A DNA stretch of 64,000 nucleotides. It comes from Litchfieldella xinjiangensis. Lineage in GTDB: Bacteria > Pseudomonadota > Gammaproteobacteria > Pseudomonadales > Halomonadaceae. The notes beneath the pieces are model-generated. The model worked only from the letters and a program-made list of their open reading frames with translations, did not search any database and was not told where the DNA came from. Numbering within the stretch: the first letter of the stretch is position 1; every line of letters begins with the position of its first letter. The translations under genes and the position numbers were made by a program. The DNA lies in contig NZ_JPZL01000002.1 in the NCBI RefSeq assembly GCF_000759345.1, positions 372,001 through 436,000 of the forward strand, read 5' to 3'. Of this stretch, positions 39,647-49,248 are shown one piece after another.

Positions 39647-40456
39647 ATGGCAAAGCACATCCCGCGCATTGGCCTCGGCACGTTCCGCCTCAAGGGGCAG
39701 GATGTCATCGACTCGATCGGTTCGGCCCTCGAACTGGGCTATCGGCATATCGACACGGCGCAGATGTATGGCAACGAGACCGAGGTGGGCCAGGCGATTC
39801 GCGAAAGCGGAATACCGCGGAAGGATATCTTCCTGACCACCAAGGTGTGGTGGGATCGCCTCAAGGGCGATGACCTGATTCGGAGTCTCGAGGAGAGTCT
39901 CGAGCGGCTGGGCGTTGAACAGCTCGATCTGGCACTGATCCATTGGCCGTCGCCCAACGACGAAGTCCCGATGCGTGAGTACATCGGTGCCCTCAATGAG
40001 GCGCGCGAGAAGGGCCTGACCCGGCATATCGGCGTCTCGAACTTCACTATCGCCCAGATCGACGAGGCACTGAGCGTACCGGGGGGTGAGCACATCATCA
40101 CCAACCAGATCGAAGTGCATCCCTACCTGGCCAACCGCACACTGGTGGCCCATTGTCAGGCCAAGGGCATGCAGGTGACCGGCTACATGCCACTGGCCGT
40201 GGGCAAGGTCATGCAGGAACCCATCCTTCAGGAAATTGCCGATGCCCATGGCGTGAATCCGGCTCAGGTGGCCCTGGCCTGGGTGGCAGCACGCGACATC
40301 GTCGTGATTCCCTCCTCGACCAAGCGGTCGCATCAGCAATCCAACCTCGCTGCGCTGGACCTGGAACTCAGCCGCGATGAGATCGCGCGCATCGACGATC
40401 TCGATTCCGGTGAGCGCATCGCCAATCCCGACTTCGCGCCGAAATGGGATGAGTGA
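39647..40456 (+). CDS. Aldo/keto reductase, DkgA/DkgB-like
   Basis: 269-residue NADPH-dependent aldo/keto reductase. The tetrad is visible: Asp and Tyr in YRHIDTAQMYGNE, Lys in LTTKVWWD and His in LALIHWP, followed by the cofactor block VIPSSTKRSHQQSN. It reduces aldehydes such as methylglyoxal or 2,5-diketogluconate in related proteins; the physiological substrate is uncertain. The ATG at 39647 with AGGAG at 39632-39636 fits the family N terminus (KHIPRIGLGTFRL); a TTG at 39608 would add 13 residues. Confidence 0.88.
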   Translation: MAKHIPRIGLGTFRLKGQDVIDSIGSALELGYRHIDTAQMYGNETEVGQAIRESGIPRKDIFLTTKVWWDRLKGDDLIRSLEESLERLGVEQLDLALIHWPSPNDEVPMREYIGALNEAREKGLTRHIGVSNFTIAQIDEALSVPGGEHIITNQIEVHPYLANRTLVAHCQAKGMQVTGYMPLAVGKVMQEPILQEIADAHGVNPAQVALAWVAARDIVVIPSSTKRSHQQSNLAALDLELSRDEIARIDDLDSGERIANPDFAPKWDE

Positions 40457-40508
40457 ACTGATTCACCGCGGTCATCTGCGCTAGACTCGAGAACCCAAGC
40501 GAGTGGAT

Positions 40509-40534
40509 GCCTCCCGGGAACGCACCCGGGAGGC
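40509..40534 (+). promoter_or_regulatory. Strong hairpin in the CorA-family leader
   Basis: GCCTCCCGGG-AACGCA-CCCGGGAGGC: perfect ten-base GC-rich stem with a six-base loop, ending ten bases before the Shine-Dalgarno AAGGAG (40544-40549). No T run follows, so it is not a standard terminator of the upstream aldo/keto reductase gene; a leader structure influencing the transporter mRNA is the alternative. Confidence 0.55.
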
Positions 40535-40554
40535 CGAACGGACAAGGAGCGCCC

Positions 40555-41523
40555 ATGATACGTACCCTGCTGGTGACGGGAGACGGTAAAACGCACAGCG
40601 GTGACGCATCACTCATCGAGCAATGGCAGCAGGACCCCGAGAGCCATATCTGGATCGACCTGCAGGGAGAAACCCAGGAGCATGAGCGCGAACTGCTGGA
40701 GTATTTCGACTGTCATCCCATGGCCATCAACGATGCCCATCGCGAGCGCCATCCGCCTAAAATCGAGGAATTCGAGACACATACGCTAATCATCTACCGG
40801 GGCATCTCGGCCTTCGATGCCGAGCTCAACTACGAGCCCCAACAAGTCGCCATGTTCCTGGGCACTCGCTACCTGATTACCCTGCACCCGGGCATGGCCA
40901 TGAGCATCGACCGGTTATTCGCCGGCGACGGCAACACGCTTCTCGCCAAGTCGCCCGAGTTCGTGGCACTCAAGATCATGTATACCTCGGCGGGCTTCTA
41001 TCAGGACAGCCTGCTCGAATTCGAGAACCAATTGAGCGATCTCGAGGACGAGCTACAGGACGCAGGCACCGATGCCCTGATGCGCCGGATCATTGCCTAC
41101 CGCTCGCGGCTGGTGAAGATGCGTCGCATCTTTAACTATCATCAGGGCATCACCCAGGAACTGATCGCTTACGACTATGAGCATTTGCCGCGCGAAGAGG
41201 CAGAGACACTGCACGCCATCAATGACGTACACGAACGCTTCGAGCGGCTCTACAGCCTGACCCAGATGTATTACGACATCTGTGGCGACTTGATCGATGG
41301 CTACATCTCGATCTCATCGCATCAGTTGAATATCACCATGCGGGTGCTGACGGTGATCACGGCAATTTTCGTTCCGCTGACATTCATCGCCGGTATCTAC
41401 GGGATGAACTTCGCCTATATGCCCGAGCTGGAGATGCGCTATGGCTACTTCATGGTCATGGGCATCATGCTGGGTATCGGTGTGGCACTGGTGTGGCTGT
41501 TTCGACGCAAGGGCTGGTTCTGA
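40555..41523 (+). CDS. CorA/ZntB-family divalent cation transporter
   Basis: 322-residue protein: a large soluble N-terminal domain, a long stalk helix, and two C-terminal TM segments (VLTVITAIFVPLTFIAGIYGMNF and YFMVMGIMLGIGVALVWLF). The first TM ends in GMN, the selectivity motif of CorA-type pentameric channels. Sequence alone does not separate Mg2+ (CorA) from Zn2+ (ZntB) roles. AAGGAG precedes the ATG at 40555. Confidence 0.88.
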   Translation: MIRTLLVTGDGKTHSGDASLIEQWQQDPESHIWIDLQGETQEHERELLEYFDCHPMAINDAHRERHPPKIEEFETHTLIIYRGISAFDAELNYEPQQVAMFLGTRYLITLHPGMAMSIDRLFAGDGNTLLAKSPEFVALKIMYTSAGFYQDSLLEFENQLSDLEDELQDAGTDALMRRIIAYRSRLVKMRRIFNYHQGITQELIAYDYEHLPREEAETLHAINDVHERFERLYSLTQMYYDICGDLIDGYISISSHQLNITMRVLTVITAIFVPLTFIAGIYGMNFAYMPELEMRYGYFMVMGIMLGIGVALVWLFRRKGWF

Positions 41524-41542
41524 TTCCGCCCGAGCAACGATT

Positions 41543-41567
41543 CGCCAGGGATGCCACATCCCCGGCG
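41543..41567. terminator. Hairpin between converging CorA-type and MFS genes
   Basis: Inverted repeat with 11-base arms (one mismatch: CGCCAGGGATG versus CGCCGGGGATG) around a three-base loop. It lies between two converging genes, where a shared terminator is expected, but neither side has a T run, so it would be a weak terminator at best. Confidence 0.35.
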
Positions 41568-41593
41568 AGCGATTGAGCCTGCATCGGATGTAA

Positions 41594-42784
41594 TCAGGCC
41601 TGGTAGCCCTCATGTGGCGTATGGGGGTTCCCGTGGCTCAGGCGCAGACGCAGGCAGTACAGCCCGGCGCCAAGCAACAGCAGCATACTGGCCAGCAATA
41701 GCGGCAACGCTTGCGCCCCGGCCAGTTCGAGCAGTGGGCCAGCCACTGACGGCACCACCATGGCGCCGAGGCCAGCCGCCATGAACACCATGCCGGTATA
41801 ACGGCCTGTCATCGCCACCGACAGGTTTGCCAGGCTGAACAGCGTGGGGAAGAACGCCGATGCGGCCAGACCGAAGAGTACGGCCGCCATCGGCAGCGGC
41901 ATGACCATGCCATACAAGCCTATAGCAGTGATCAGGCCCAGGCCGAGACTGGCGTTGAGCAGCTTCCACGGCGACCACCAGCGCAAGGCAGGCACTGCCA
42001 GTAGACGGCCCAACGAGAGCATCAGCCAGAACAGCGAAACCAGTAGGCCGGCATCCTCGGGGGGCATGTCTTGCAGGACGCCATAGGCGGTGATCCAGCC
42101 AGCAAAGGTGACTTCGATTCCCACATACAGGGCGAACAGCAGCATGAACATGCCGAGTAGCAGATTGTCGCGTCGCTTGGTAGGCAGCACGCCAGGATGC
42201 CCCTCGGTTTGCGGCATGCTCGGGCTTTGCAGACGCGATAGCGGCCAGGTCAGCAGCACCAGATAAAACGCTACGACCCAGAACGTCCAGCGGAACTGCC
42301 CAGTGAACACGATGGCAGCCAGCATGACCAGCGGGACCAGCACATTGCCGAGCCCGAAGAAAAAATGCAGGACACTGACAAACGGGGCTGCCGAACGGCG
42401 ATGTGACCACAGCATTAGCGTGTTCCCGCCCGCATTCATCGACACCTCTGAGAAGCCCAGCAGGAACATCATCACTGCCAGCATCCCCAGGGTCGGGCTA
42501 TACGGAGCGATCAGCAGGCCCCCGGCCGTCATGAGTGCCATGCCCATCAGTACACGATGCCCGGCATAGCGATCCATCAGCATGCCGGTGATGAATCCGC
42601 CGCCGATATTACCCAGGGCGCGAAAGGTGAACAGAATGGCAATTTCGCTCATGGTGGAGCCGGTCATTGCCGCGAAATGGGGTAATGCAGGCCCCAGCAG
42701 GCCTCCCGTCATCCCCACGCCGATGAATAGAAGAAAATAAAACAACGTCACCCGACGTTGTGATGAATCCGCAAAACGTAACAT
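41594..42784 (-). CDS. MFS transporter
   Basis: 396-residue major facilitator protein with about 12 TM segments. Landmarks: GLLGPALPHFAAMTGSTMSEIAILFTFRALGNIGGGFITGMLMDRYAGHRVL, which contains the loop 2-3 motif, and GFSEVSMNAGGNTLMLW in helix 5, as in FucP/MFSD4-like sugar or metabolite carriers. The substrate is unknown. The ATG at 42784 follows AAGGA; a TTG two codons earlier is less likely. It lies 47 bases after the Tricorn-type protease gene on the same strand and could be co-transcribed with it. Confidence 0.85.
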   Translation of the reverse strand: MLRFADSSQRRVTLFYFLLFIGVGMTGGLLGPALPHFAAMTGSTMSEIAILFTFRALGNIGGGFITGMLMDRYAGHRVLMGMALMTAGGLLIAPYSPTLGMLAVMMFLLGFSEVSMNAGGNTLMLWSHRRSAAPFVSVLHFFFGLGNVLVPLVMLAAIVFTGQFRWTFWVVAFYLVLLTWPLSRLQSPSMPQTEGHPGVLPTKRRDNLLLGMFMLLFALYVGIEVTFAGWITAYGVLQDMPPEDAGLLVSLFWLMLSLGRLLAVPALRWWSPWKLLNASLGLGLITAIGLYGMVMPLPMAAVLFGLAASAFFPTLFSLANLSVAMTGRYTGMVFMAAGLGAMVVPSVAGPLLELAGAQALPLLLASMLLLLGAGLYCLRLRLSHGNPHTPHEGYQA

Positions 42785-42831
42785 GTCCAATCCTTGGCAT
42801 AAAAAACGTAACGTCCAGTAATAAAGTTAGC

Positions 42832-45800
42832 CTACTCTTTCGAATCGAGCCGTGCGAGAAGATCCTCGACTGCCTGCTCGAGTTGCCGATCCCGATTGGC
42901 AACCTCATCCTGGGGCGCCTGTGGCACGTATAGGTCGGGCATCGCTCCGTGATGCTCCATGTCCGTGCCGTCGGGCAGATACCAGCCTCGAAACGGACGC
43001 CGCACCGTGGCGCCATCGATCAGGTAGTGGGTATCGGTCGATATCACCCCGCCATAGGTCTGTTCGCCGACCAAGGTCCCGCGGTCCAGGGTCTTGAAGG
43101 CATGCGCCAGGATCTCCGCATTGGAGTAGCTCTTTTCATTGGCCAGCATGTTTACCGGTAGCGTATAGCGCGGGGCGTCGAGGCGATCCTGGGGATAATG
43201 CCCCGTTCGCTCAGGATCCGCACCGGCCGGGACCGTGTACGCATGCTCCTCGGCCATGATCGAGGTCAGTATGCGATCGGTCGTATTGCCACCCCCATTG
43301 TTGCGCACATCGATGATCAAGCCATCCTTACCTTGTGCAGCGGCATAAAGATCGCCCTGAAAGCCTTCCAGGGAAGTCTGGTTCATGGCCTGGATATGCA
43401 AGTAACCCAGGCGGCCGTCGGATAGCGACTCCACCTGCTGTCGATTGGCCTCGCGGAACGCATCGTACTTCAACTGTGCCAGGCCACTCAGGTCGGTGGG
43501 CGTGATCAACGTGCGGAACTCGCGCTGACGCCCGAAGCTATCGGGGCGTTCGAAGGTCACGATCACTTCTCCACCGACGCGCCCGCTCAGACGTTGCAGC
43601 AAGGTCTCCTGGGGCTCGAATTCGCGCAGGTCGATCGCGGTAATGATATCGCCTCGTTGCAGCGGCATCGGACTGCGTTGTACCGGGCCGTCAAGAATGA
43701 TTTCCGTGACTCGATAGCCCTCACGACCATCCTCGAGCATGATGCGTGTCTTTTCGATGCCGAGTCGTCCCGAAGGCTCGCGCAATGCCGACGCGGGTCC
43801 CGGATTGCTGATTCCGATATGCGAGGCCGCCAACTCGCCCATCAGCTGATTGGCGATGTCACTGAACTCGCTCGAGGTACGGGCTCGGCGGATGAGCGAT
43901 GCATAGTCCTCGACCAGCGCCTGCCAGTCGAGGCCTTTCATGTCCGGCCGGTAGAAATTTTCGCCTATCAGGCGAGCCGCTTCATGAAACTTCTGCAGCG
44001 ATTGCTTGCGCAGATCGATGCGCAGGCGGTCGCTGATATCCGGATGGCGAGGCTTACCGCCACTCAGGCTAACCACGCCGACACGGCCGTTATCGATATA
44101 GACCACATGTTCACCCGTGGTGCTGATCTGCTGCACATTGACACTCGGGCCAAGCCGGATGCGCTCGCTGCCGTCCCAATTCATGGCCATCAACCCGTCG
44201 TTGCCGGAATTGAATACGTAGCGATCGCCCCCGGGGGTCATCTCGTTGGCATACTGGTGGCTGGGCGATGCCGTGACACGTTCCAGCCGACGCCAGGCGT
44301 CGTCGAGCTCCAGTGTAGGCGCCTCGTCGTCGGTCGACTCGACGGTGCCCCGTTCCAGCCTCTCCGTGGACAGGGGCTGGCGCTTGGCGGCCGCCTCACG
44401 GCTTCGACGGTAGTAGGTGTTTAGCTCGCGGGCGGTATAGGTCTGCAGCTCGCGATCCAGGTAGACGCGGTAGAGGTCATAGCTATCGCCGGAACGGTTG
44501 GAGATAAATGTCAGCTTACGACCATCGGCCGACCAGCGGGGGTTGAGGTCGTTTCGGGGGTGACGCGTGATATTCACCGGGGCGTCACTGCCATCAGCCG
44601 GTACGACGAAGATATTGCTGCTGAAATTCAGGTCGTTCTGCGCATAGGCGATATAGCGGCTGTCCGGCGACCAACGCCAGTGCAGCGAGGTATCCCACCC
44701 CTCGACGAGAGTGCGTACATCACCACTGTCGATATCCATCACCATCAGGTCACCGCGACCGCGGCGAAAGGCGAGGGCGCTACCGTCGGGCGAGGGCGAT
44801 ACATCGCGGTCGTTATGCTCGCTTTCCAATACCGGGGTGACCTCGAAACGTACCGCATCGTGCCAGCGTGTCGGGTCGCGATTCGCCGGCAATGCCTCCG
44901 CCGGGGTAGCGTCGAGCGCTGCCTCGGGCACGATCTCGGGGTCCACGAGCTCAGGTTCCACGGGCTCAGGTTCCACGGGCAATTGGTGCAATGGCTCGGG
45001 CACGTCGATCGGCGTGTCCGGCTCGGGCTCAGGTGGAGGGCTGGTCGGTAACCCCGGCCCGGGTGGGGCAAAGGGATCCTCCGGCTCTTCATGCTGCAAG
45101 CTGGGAATCGGTGGCTCGCCATGGGGCTCGCCCGGCTCGGCAACCAATGCCGTGGGCTCGCTGCGGCTGGTACCGCCGCTGGGCGGCGGCGCGGGCTGCG
45201 AACGCTCCGCGGGGGGTTGGCGTTCCGCCTCGCGGCGAATCTCTTCACGGGTCAGACTGACCTGGGCCTCATGAATGGTCCGGGTGCCATCGGCATCGTT
45301 GGTGAAATACAGGCTCAATCCATTCGGCGACCAGGCCAGGTCGTGATGTCGGGCATGGGTGCGGGGCGTGACCAGCCGGGTCGGGCTGTGTTCGTCCATG
45401 TGCCTGACATAGACCCGACCATAGGCGATGTAGGCCATGGTCTTGCCGTCGGGGCTCAGGGCGGCTTCGCTGACGTCACGATCGATTCGGTGCAGCTGGT
45501 AGTCGTCTCGGCCATCCTCGGCGGCGCGCAGCATGATCGGCTCGGGCGTGGCCTCGGGATCGTCCAGATCCATCCGATAGAGGGTGTCCCATACGTGAAA
45601 GACGGCAGTGCCGCCATCCCGTGAGATATCGAAAGACTGCAGGTCACGCTCATCGAAATGTGTAATGCGCTCGAACTGGCGGGGGGATTCATCCAGGTCA
45701 ACACGATACAGGTTGACGGTGCCGTCCTGGCGATCCGACATGAAGGCCAGGCTATCGGAATCGATCCACTGGGCGCTGCCATCGTCACCGTCCCGTTCGG

Positions 45801-46503
45801 TGATTGCCTCGAAGCGCTCCGCCCGGCGATCGTAGAGCCAGACATTCATGGCATCGGGGCCCCGATAATGGCGACGGTTCCAGCTGTGATAGGCCCCATC
45901 CCGGGTGAAGGCGACGCGTTGCCCGTCCGGCGACAACTCCGGCTCGGAACCGAACGCATCGTGCAATCGACGATGTTGCCCGCCTTCTGGCGATATCCGA
46001 TAGGGGCGTTCGTCACGGTGAACGTCAGCCTCGAGCATGGTCGAGAACGTGACGACCGCTTCCCCTTCGTCGTCCTGTCCATAGGCAGGGTGACGCATGT
46101 GCTGGTCGGCGTGGGTAAGCTGGGTCAGACGGCTGCCGTCACGGTGGATACGCCATAGGTTCATGTAACCATCGCGCATCGAGGTGAAGACGATCCACTC
46201 ACCATCCGGGCTCCATGTGGAATGTAGATCGTCGAGGTTATGCCGGGTCAGGCGGTTTGCCTGGCCCCCGTCGATGGAGGCACGCCATAAATCCCCACCC
46301 CAACTGAATACCAGCTCGGAGCCATCCGGGCTGACGGAGGGAAAGCGCGGTAATCCCACCTGTTCGGCTTGCGCCAAGGCGGGTACTGGCAGGAAACCCG
46401 TGAAAAGAGCGACGAGCACGGCTCTTCTGAGCCGTGTTAGATGCCGGGTGACCCGAACATCACGCCGCAGCGAATCGACTCCCTTGATTCGAACTGCTTG
46501 CAT
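42832..46503 (-). CDS. Secreted Tricorn-type S41 protease with long Pro/Glu linker
   Basis: 1223-residue exported protein: signal peptide ending at ALAQA (46), a first WD40/TolB-like propeller (about 50-415, repeated SPDG motifs), an unstructured Pro/Glu-rich linker (about 420-545), a second propeller (550-835), a PDZ-like domain (930-1020) and a C-terminal peptidase domain with GLIIDVRNNGGGNTTD and the nucleophile serine in NEKSYSNAEIL. Tricorn-family proteases cut oligopeptides; the signal sequence puts this one in the periplasm or outside. The linker is unusually long and acidic, consistent with a halophile. The linker's codons contain a short tandem repeat. Confidence 0.85.
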   Translation of the reverse strand: MQAVRIKGVDSLRRDVRVTRHLTRLRRAVLVALFTGFLPVPALAQAEQVGLPRFPSVSPDGSELVFSWGGDLWRASIDGGQANRLTRHNLDDLHSTWSPDGEWIVFTSMRDGYMNLWRIHRDGSRLTQLTHADQHMRHPAYGQDDEGEAVVTFSTMLEADVHRDERPYRISPEGGQHRRLHDAFGSEPELSPDGQRVAFTRDGAYHSWNRRHYRGPDAMNVWLYDRRAERFEAITERDGDDGSAQWIDSDSLAFMSDRQDGTVNLYRVDLDESPRQFERITHFDERDLQSFDISRDGGTAVFHVWDTLYRMDLDDPEATPEPIMLRAAEDGRDDYQLHRIDRDVSEAALSPDGKTMAYIAYGRVYVRHMDEHSPTRLVTPRTHARHHDLAWSPNGLSLYFTNDADGTRTIHEAQVSLTREEIRREAERQPPAERSQPAPPPSGGTSRSEPTALVAEPGEPHGEPPIPSLQHEEPEDPFAPPGPGLPTSPPPEPEPDTPIDVPEPLHQLPVEPEPVEPELVDPEIVPEAALDATPAEALPANRDPTRWHDAVRFEVTPVLESEHNDRDVSPSPDGSALAFRRGRGDLMVMDIDSGDVRTLVEGWDTSLHWRWSPDSRYIAYAQNDLNFSSNIFVVPADGSDAPVNITRHPRNDLNPRWSADGRKLTFISNRSGDSYDLYRVYLDRELQTYTARELNTYYRRSREAAAKRQPLSTERLERGTVESTDDEAPTLELDDAWRRLERVTASPSHQYANEMTPGGDRYVFNSGNDGLMAMNWDGSERIRLGPSVNVQQISTTGEHVVYIDNGRVGVVSLSGGKPRHPDISDRLRIDLRKQSLQKFHEAARLIGENFYRPDMKGLDWQALVEDYASLIRRARTSSEFSDIANQLMGELAASHIGISNPGPASALREPSGRLGIEKTRIMLEDGREGYRVTEIILDGPVQRSPMPLQRGDIITAIDLREFEPQETLLQRLSGRVGGEVIVTFERPDSFGRQREFRTLITPTDLSGLAQLKYDAFREANRQQVESLSDGRLGYLHIQAMNQTSLEGFQGDLYAAAQGKDGLIIDVRNNGGGNTTDRILTSIMAEEHAYTVPAGADPERTGHYPQDRLDAPRYTLPVNMLANEKSYSNAEILAHAFKTLDRGTLVGEQTYGGVISTDTHYLIDGATVRRPFRGWYLPDGTDMEHHGAMPDLYVPQAPQDEVANRDRQLEQAVEDLLARLDSKE
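44949..44978. repeat. Tandem 15-base repeat within the protease linker
   Basis: Two perfect copies of GCTCAGGTTCCACGG (44949-44963 and 44964-44978), with a degenerate partial copy before them. On the coding (minus) strand each encodes a Pro/Glu/Val pentapeptide in the linker. This fits slippage expansion of the linker. Confidence 0.7.
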
Positions 46504-46571
46504 AACCCCATTGCGACCTTGTTACTGCGTGCAACTACGGTAGCACTCCTCGGGCTGTCATTCGAGATGAC

Positions 46572-48176
46572 TCAGCTTGGCGGTTCGAGAACCCAAGGCT
46601 CGAGTGCGACCTCATCCCGGCACGATGTATCGAGTTCGGCATGCGGATCGTCAAGAAAGGCATTGACCAGTGTCGAGCGGCACTCGGTCACGGGACTGTG
46701 TCCCTTGGCCTGGAATTCGACGTACTGCAGGTCGGGTAAGGTGCGCTGCAAATGCTGGCTCCAGCGCGTGCCGCAGCAGGGATCCATCTGTCCATGAATG
46801 GCCAAGGCCGGTGTATCGCCGTGAGGTGGGTCATTGTGTTCGTCAGGTACCGCGCCGTCCTCACCCCACCAGGCACACAGCCAGGGGGGCTCGAAACCCA
46901 GCACGGCCGGTTCACGCTGCACGGCTGTCCTTGAATCCTGTGGCGTGGGGCGGTTGCTGCCCATGTCGTTGCATACGTGGGCGAGGAAATAGCCCAGGGC
47001 ATAGTTGGGCGCCTCGGGGTTGGGATTGTAGTCCTCGACCCGGAAGAAATCCGGCAAGCGGGAATAGTCGCCAGCCTGGATATCCGCTACCAGGCTTGGC
47101 AGCAAGGCGTAATCGGACGCCAGCGAGAGATAGAGCGTATCGAGGAACGCGGCTCCGTCGAAGTAGAGCGTCTTTTCACTTTCACCTTCACCCACCTGAG
47201 CGATGTAGGGGCGTTCATCGAGAACACGCCGCGCACGGTCGATGGCTTTCAGCCAGTCAGGTATGAGCGTGCGACACGCTTCGTCCTGAGCGACGCATAG
47301 CGCCAGCGCATCGGTGAAGGTTTGCTTTGCCGTATAGAACTCATCCACCGGCGGGCGATTGCGCAGATGGTTGAACCAGGGCCAGCCGAAGATGGCCGCA
47401 CGGGTGCTGTCGGGATAATACTGCACGTAGGAGGCAAGCGTGCCACTGCCGGTCGACGAGCCAAAGCCATCGATGGTTTCGTACTCCAACAGGCGGCGCA
47501 GCTCGTCTACGTCGCGCGAGATGGCGTAAGAATTGTACTGAGAGACGTCGATGCCTTCCTCGACGAGCTTGCGATAACACTCGCCCACGGCCGGGACGAT
47601 ATGCTCGAGGCGCTGCATCGGGTTCAGTGACGCGGTGATGGCCGGCGTATGGAACACGTTATGGTAGGGCGACACCTTGGCGTATTCAGGGCATTCCAGG
47701 CTGGGTTCGGCATGGATGAACCCTCGGTGGTCGAGGGTTATGAGGGTCCGGTTGCCGATGTCCTTGCGAAGCTGTTCGAGATAGTCCCGCTCACCCAGCG
47801 AAGAGTAACCGGGACCGCCGGGGAAGAAGACCACCGGCACACTTTCAGGCTCTCCGGATTCGGGCGCGATCACCGCCACCGGTAACTGAACGCTGTTGCC
47901 GTTGGGGGCGTCCCAGTTCTCCTCGCCATGGAACGTATAGCACTTTGCCTCCATCGCCTTGAGCGCCTCGGTGACACACTCCGATGACTCGAGGCGGGGT
48001 AGGCCATCCTTCTCCGTTGACGTTGACTGGGCATGCACCGTGAGCGGCGTGGCGAATGACAGGGCCATACCCAGCAGTGAACCCAGGGCGAGGCGATGAT
48101 ACGCAGGCTGAGTAGACGCTGAACGAGGTTGTCCGGGGAGAGCGAGCAACAGGTGAGGCAACCCAAGGTGAGACAT
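46572..48176 (-). CDS. Secreted alpha/beta hydrolase, S33/TAP family
   Basis: 534-residue exported hydrolase. An N-terminal signal region ends around TVHAQS; the body shows PVVFFPGGPGYSS (oxyanion region), TLITLDHRGF, the nucleophile elbow DGFGSSTGSGTLASY (GxSxG), the acid in IHGQMDPCCG and the His in FQAKGHSPV. This order matches tripeptidyl-aminopeptidase/proline iminopeptidase-like enzymes. Six or more cysteines suggest disulfides outside the cytoplasm. It may act with the neighbouring Tricorn-type protease on peptides. The ATG at 48176 follows GAGGG; an in-frame start at 48329 would add 51 residues and overlap the thioredoxin gene. Confidence 0.85.
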   Translation of the reverse strand: MSHLGLPHLLLALPGQPRSASTQPAYHRLALGSLLGMALSFATPLTVHAQSTSTEKDGLPRLESSECVTEALKAMEAKCYTFHGEENWDAPNGNSVQLPVAVIAPESGEPESVPVVFFPGGPGYSSLGERDYLEQLRKDIGNRTLITLDHRGFIHAEPSLECPEYAKVSPYHNVFHTPAITASLNPMQRLEHIVPAVGECYRKLVEEGIDVSQYNSYAISRDVDELRRLLEYETIDGFGSSTGSGTLASYVQYYPDSTRAAIFGWPWFNHLRNRPPVDEFYTAKQTFTDALALCVAQDEACRTLIPDWLKAIDRARRVLDERPYIAQVGEGESEKTLYFDGAAFLDTLYLSLASDYALLPSLVADIQAGDYSRLPDFFRVEDYNPNPEAPNYALGYFLAHVCNDMGSNRPTPQDSRTAVQREPAVLGFEPPWLCAWWGEDGAVPDEHNDPPHGDTPALAIHGQMDPCCGTRWSQHLQRTLPDLQYVEFQAKGHSPVTECRSTLVNAFLDDPHAELDTSCRDEVALEPWVLEPPS

Positions 48177-48312
48177 GACGAACCCTCGTGACCTGGCTGG
48201 TCTTTTCACACTAGCATCCGCTTCGCTGGGGTCAATGTGCCTACCCGGTTGAGCGCAGCGGGCGTCGGCTTCTAAATTGTACTTATCACGCTGGATAAAG
48301 GAGGTAACGCCT

Positions 48313-48639
48313 ATGTCCATGCAATTCACGTATAAGCCCGTCGACCTGGATCACGAGCAGGTCAAGTCTCTCAAGGGACCCACCATTCTCGAATTTGGAA
48401 CGCAGTGGTGCGGTTTCTGTCAGGCAGCCCAGCCCAAGTTGGAAACGGCCCTCGCCCAACACGGCGATATTCGGCACATCAAGGTGGAAGACGGCCGAGG
48501 GCGTCGTCTTGGGCGAGCCTTTCGCGTCAAGTTATGGCCGACGTTGGTGTTTCTCGAAGATGGCGAGGAAGTCGCTCGTGTGGTTCGTCCAGGCAGTACG
48601 GACTCCATCAAGGATGCGCTTCAGCGCATCGCGGCTTGA
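48313..48639 (+). CDS. Thioredoxin-family protein
   Basis: 108-residue thioredoxin fold with active site WCGFC in ILEFGTQWCGFCQAAQPKLE, the cis-proline in LWPTLVFLEDG and no signal peptide, so cytoplasmic. The CGFC variant (instead of CGPC) is common in thioredoxin-like stress proteins. AAAGGAGGT at 48297-48305 sets the start at 48313. It is divergent from the S33 hydrolase and opens a run of small stress genes. Confidence 0.9.
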   Translation: MSMQFTYKPVDLDHEQVKSLKGPTILEFGTQWCGFCQAAQPKLETALAQHGDIRHIKVEDGRGRRLGRAFRVKLWPTLVFLEDGEEVARVVRPGSTDSIKDALQRIAA

Positions 48640-48762
48640 TAAGCGAAACGAGTTACCGATCGACAAGAAATAGTTGCTGCTCACGCTTTGATGTGACTTT
48701 TACCAGCAGCTATCACTACTGTGTGTACAGAGTGGAATAACGCACGCAAGGAGGAGGTGTTT

Positions 48763-49185
48763 ATGCAAGTACGCGAAGTCATGACCAAACGCCCCGATTA
48801 CCTGACCGTAGACGCCACGATACGTGACGTTGCGGAACGGATGCGGCGTGACAATTCCGGTTTCGAGCCTCTGGTGCAAGGCGATAAAATCGCCGGCACA
48901 GTGACCGATCGCGATATCACCGTACGCGCCATTGCTGAAGGCAAGAGCCCTGACGACAAGGCGAGCACGATTGCCACCAATGAAGTGCTCTATACGTTCG
49001 AGGACAAGGACCTGAAAGAAGTCTTGCGCAACATGCAGGATCAGAAGGTCCAGCGCTTCATTGTATTGAATAACCAGAATGACAAGGATCTGGTGGGGGT
49101 CGTCACGCTCAGCGATCTCGCGGACCACTGTGAGGATGATGACATGGCCCGCGAAATCGTCAGTGCCACCAGGCATTATCTCTGA
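48763..49185 (+). CDS. Two-CBS-domain protein
   Basis: 140-residue protein composed almost wholly of one CBS pair (Bateman module): VREVMTKRPDYLTVDATIRDVAERM..., TDRDITVRAIAEG in the first domain and MQDQKVQRFIVLNNQNDKDLVGVVTLSDL in the second. Stand-alone CBS proteins bind adenosine nucleotides and are often induced by stress, like hypoxic response protein 1. GAGGAGGTG precedes the ATG at 48763. A terminator follows. Confidence 0.9.
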   Translation: MQVREVMTKRPDYLTVDATIRDVAERMRRDNSGFEPLVQGDKIAGTVTDRDITVRAIAEGKSPDDKASTIATNEVLYTFEDKDLKEVLRNMQDQKVQRFIVLNNQNDKDLVGVVTLSDLADHCEDDDMAREIVSATRHYL

Positions 49186-49207
49186 TCGAGCCAGACTGGA
49201 ATGCTCC

Positions 49208-49235
49208 GGGGCACCGCGCTAGCGGTGCCCCTTTT
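49208..49235 (+). terminator. Rho-independent terminator after the CBS gene
   Basis: GGGGCACCGC-GCTA-GCGGTGCCCC followed by TTTT: perfect ten-base stem, four-base loop. It ends the CBS transcript before the converging arfB gene. Confidence 0.92.
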
Positions 49236-49248
49236 CATGGTTGGCTAC

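Noticed and set aside
44949-44978. Possible CRISPR or regulatory repeat
   Set aside because: Only two in-frame 15-base copies within a Pro/Glu-rich coding region; better explained as linker expansion.
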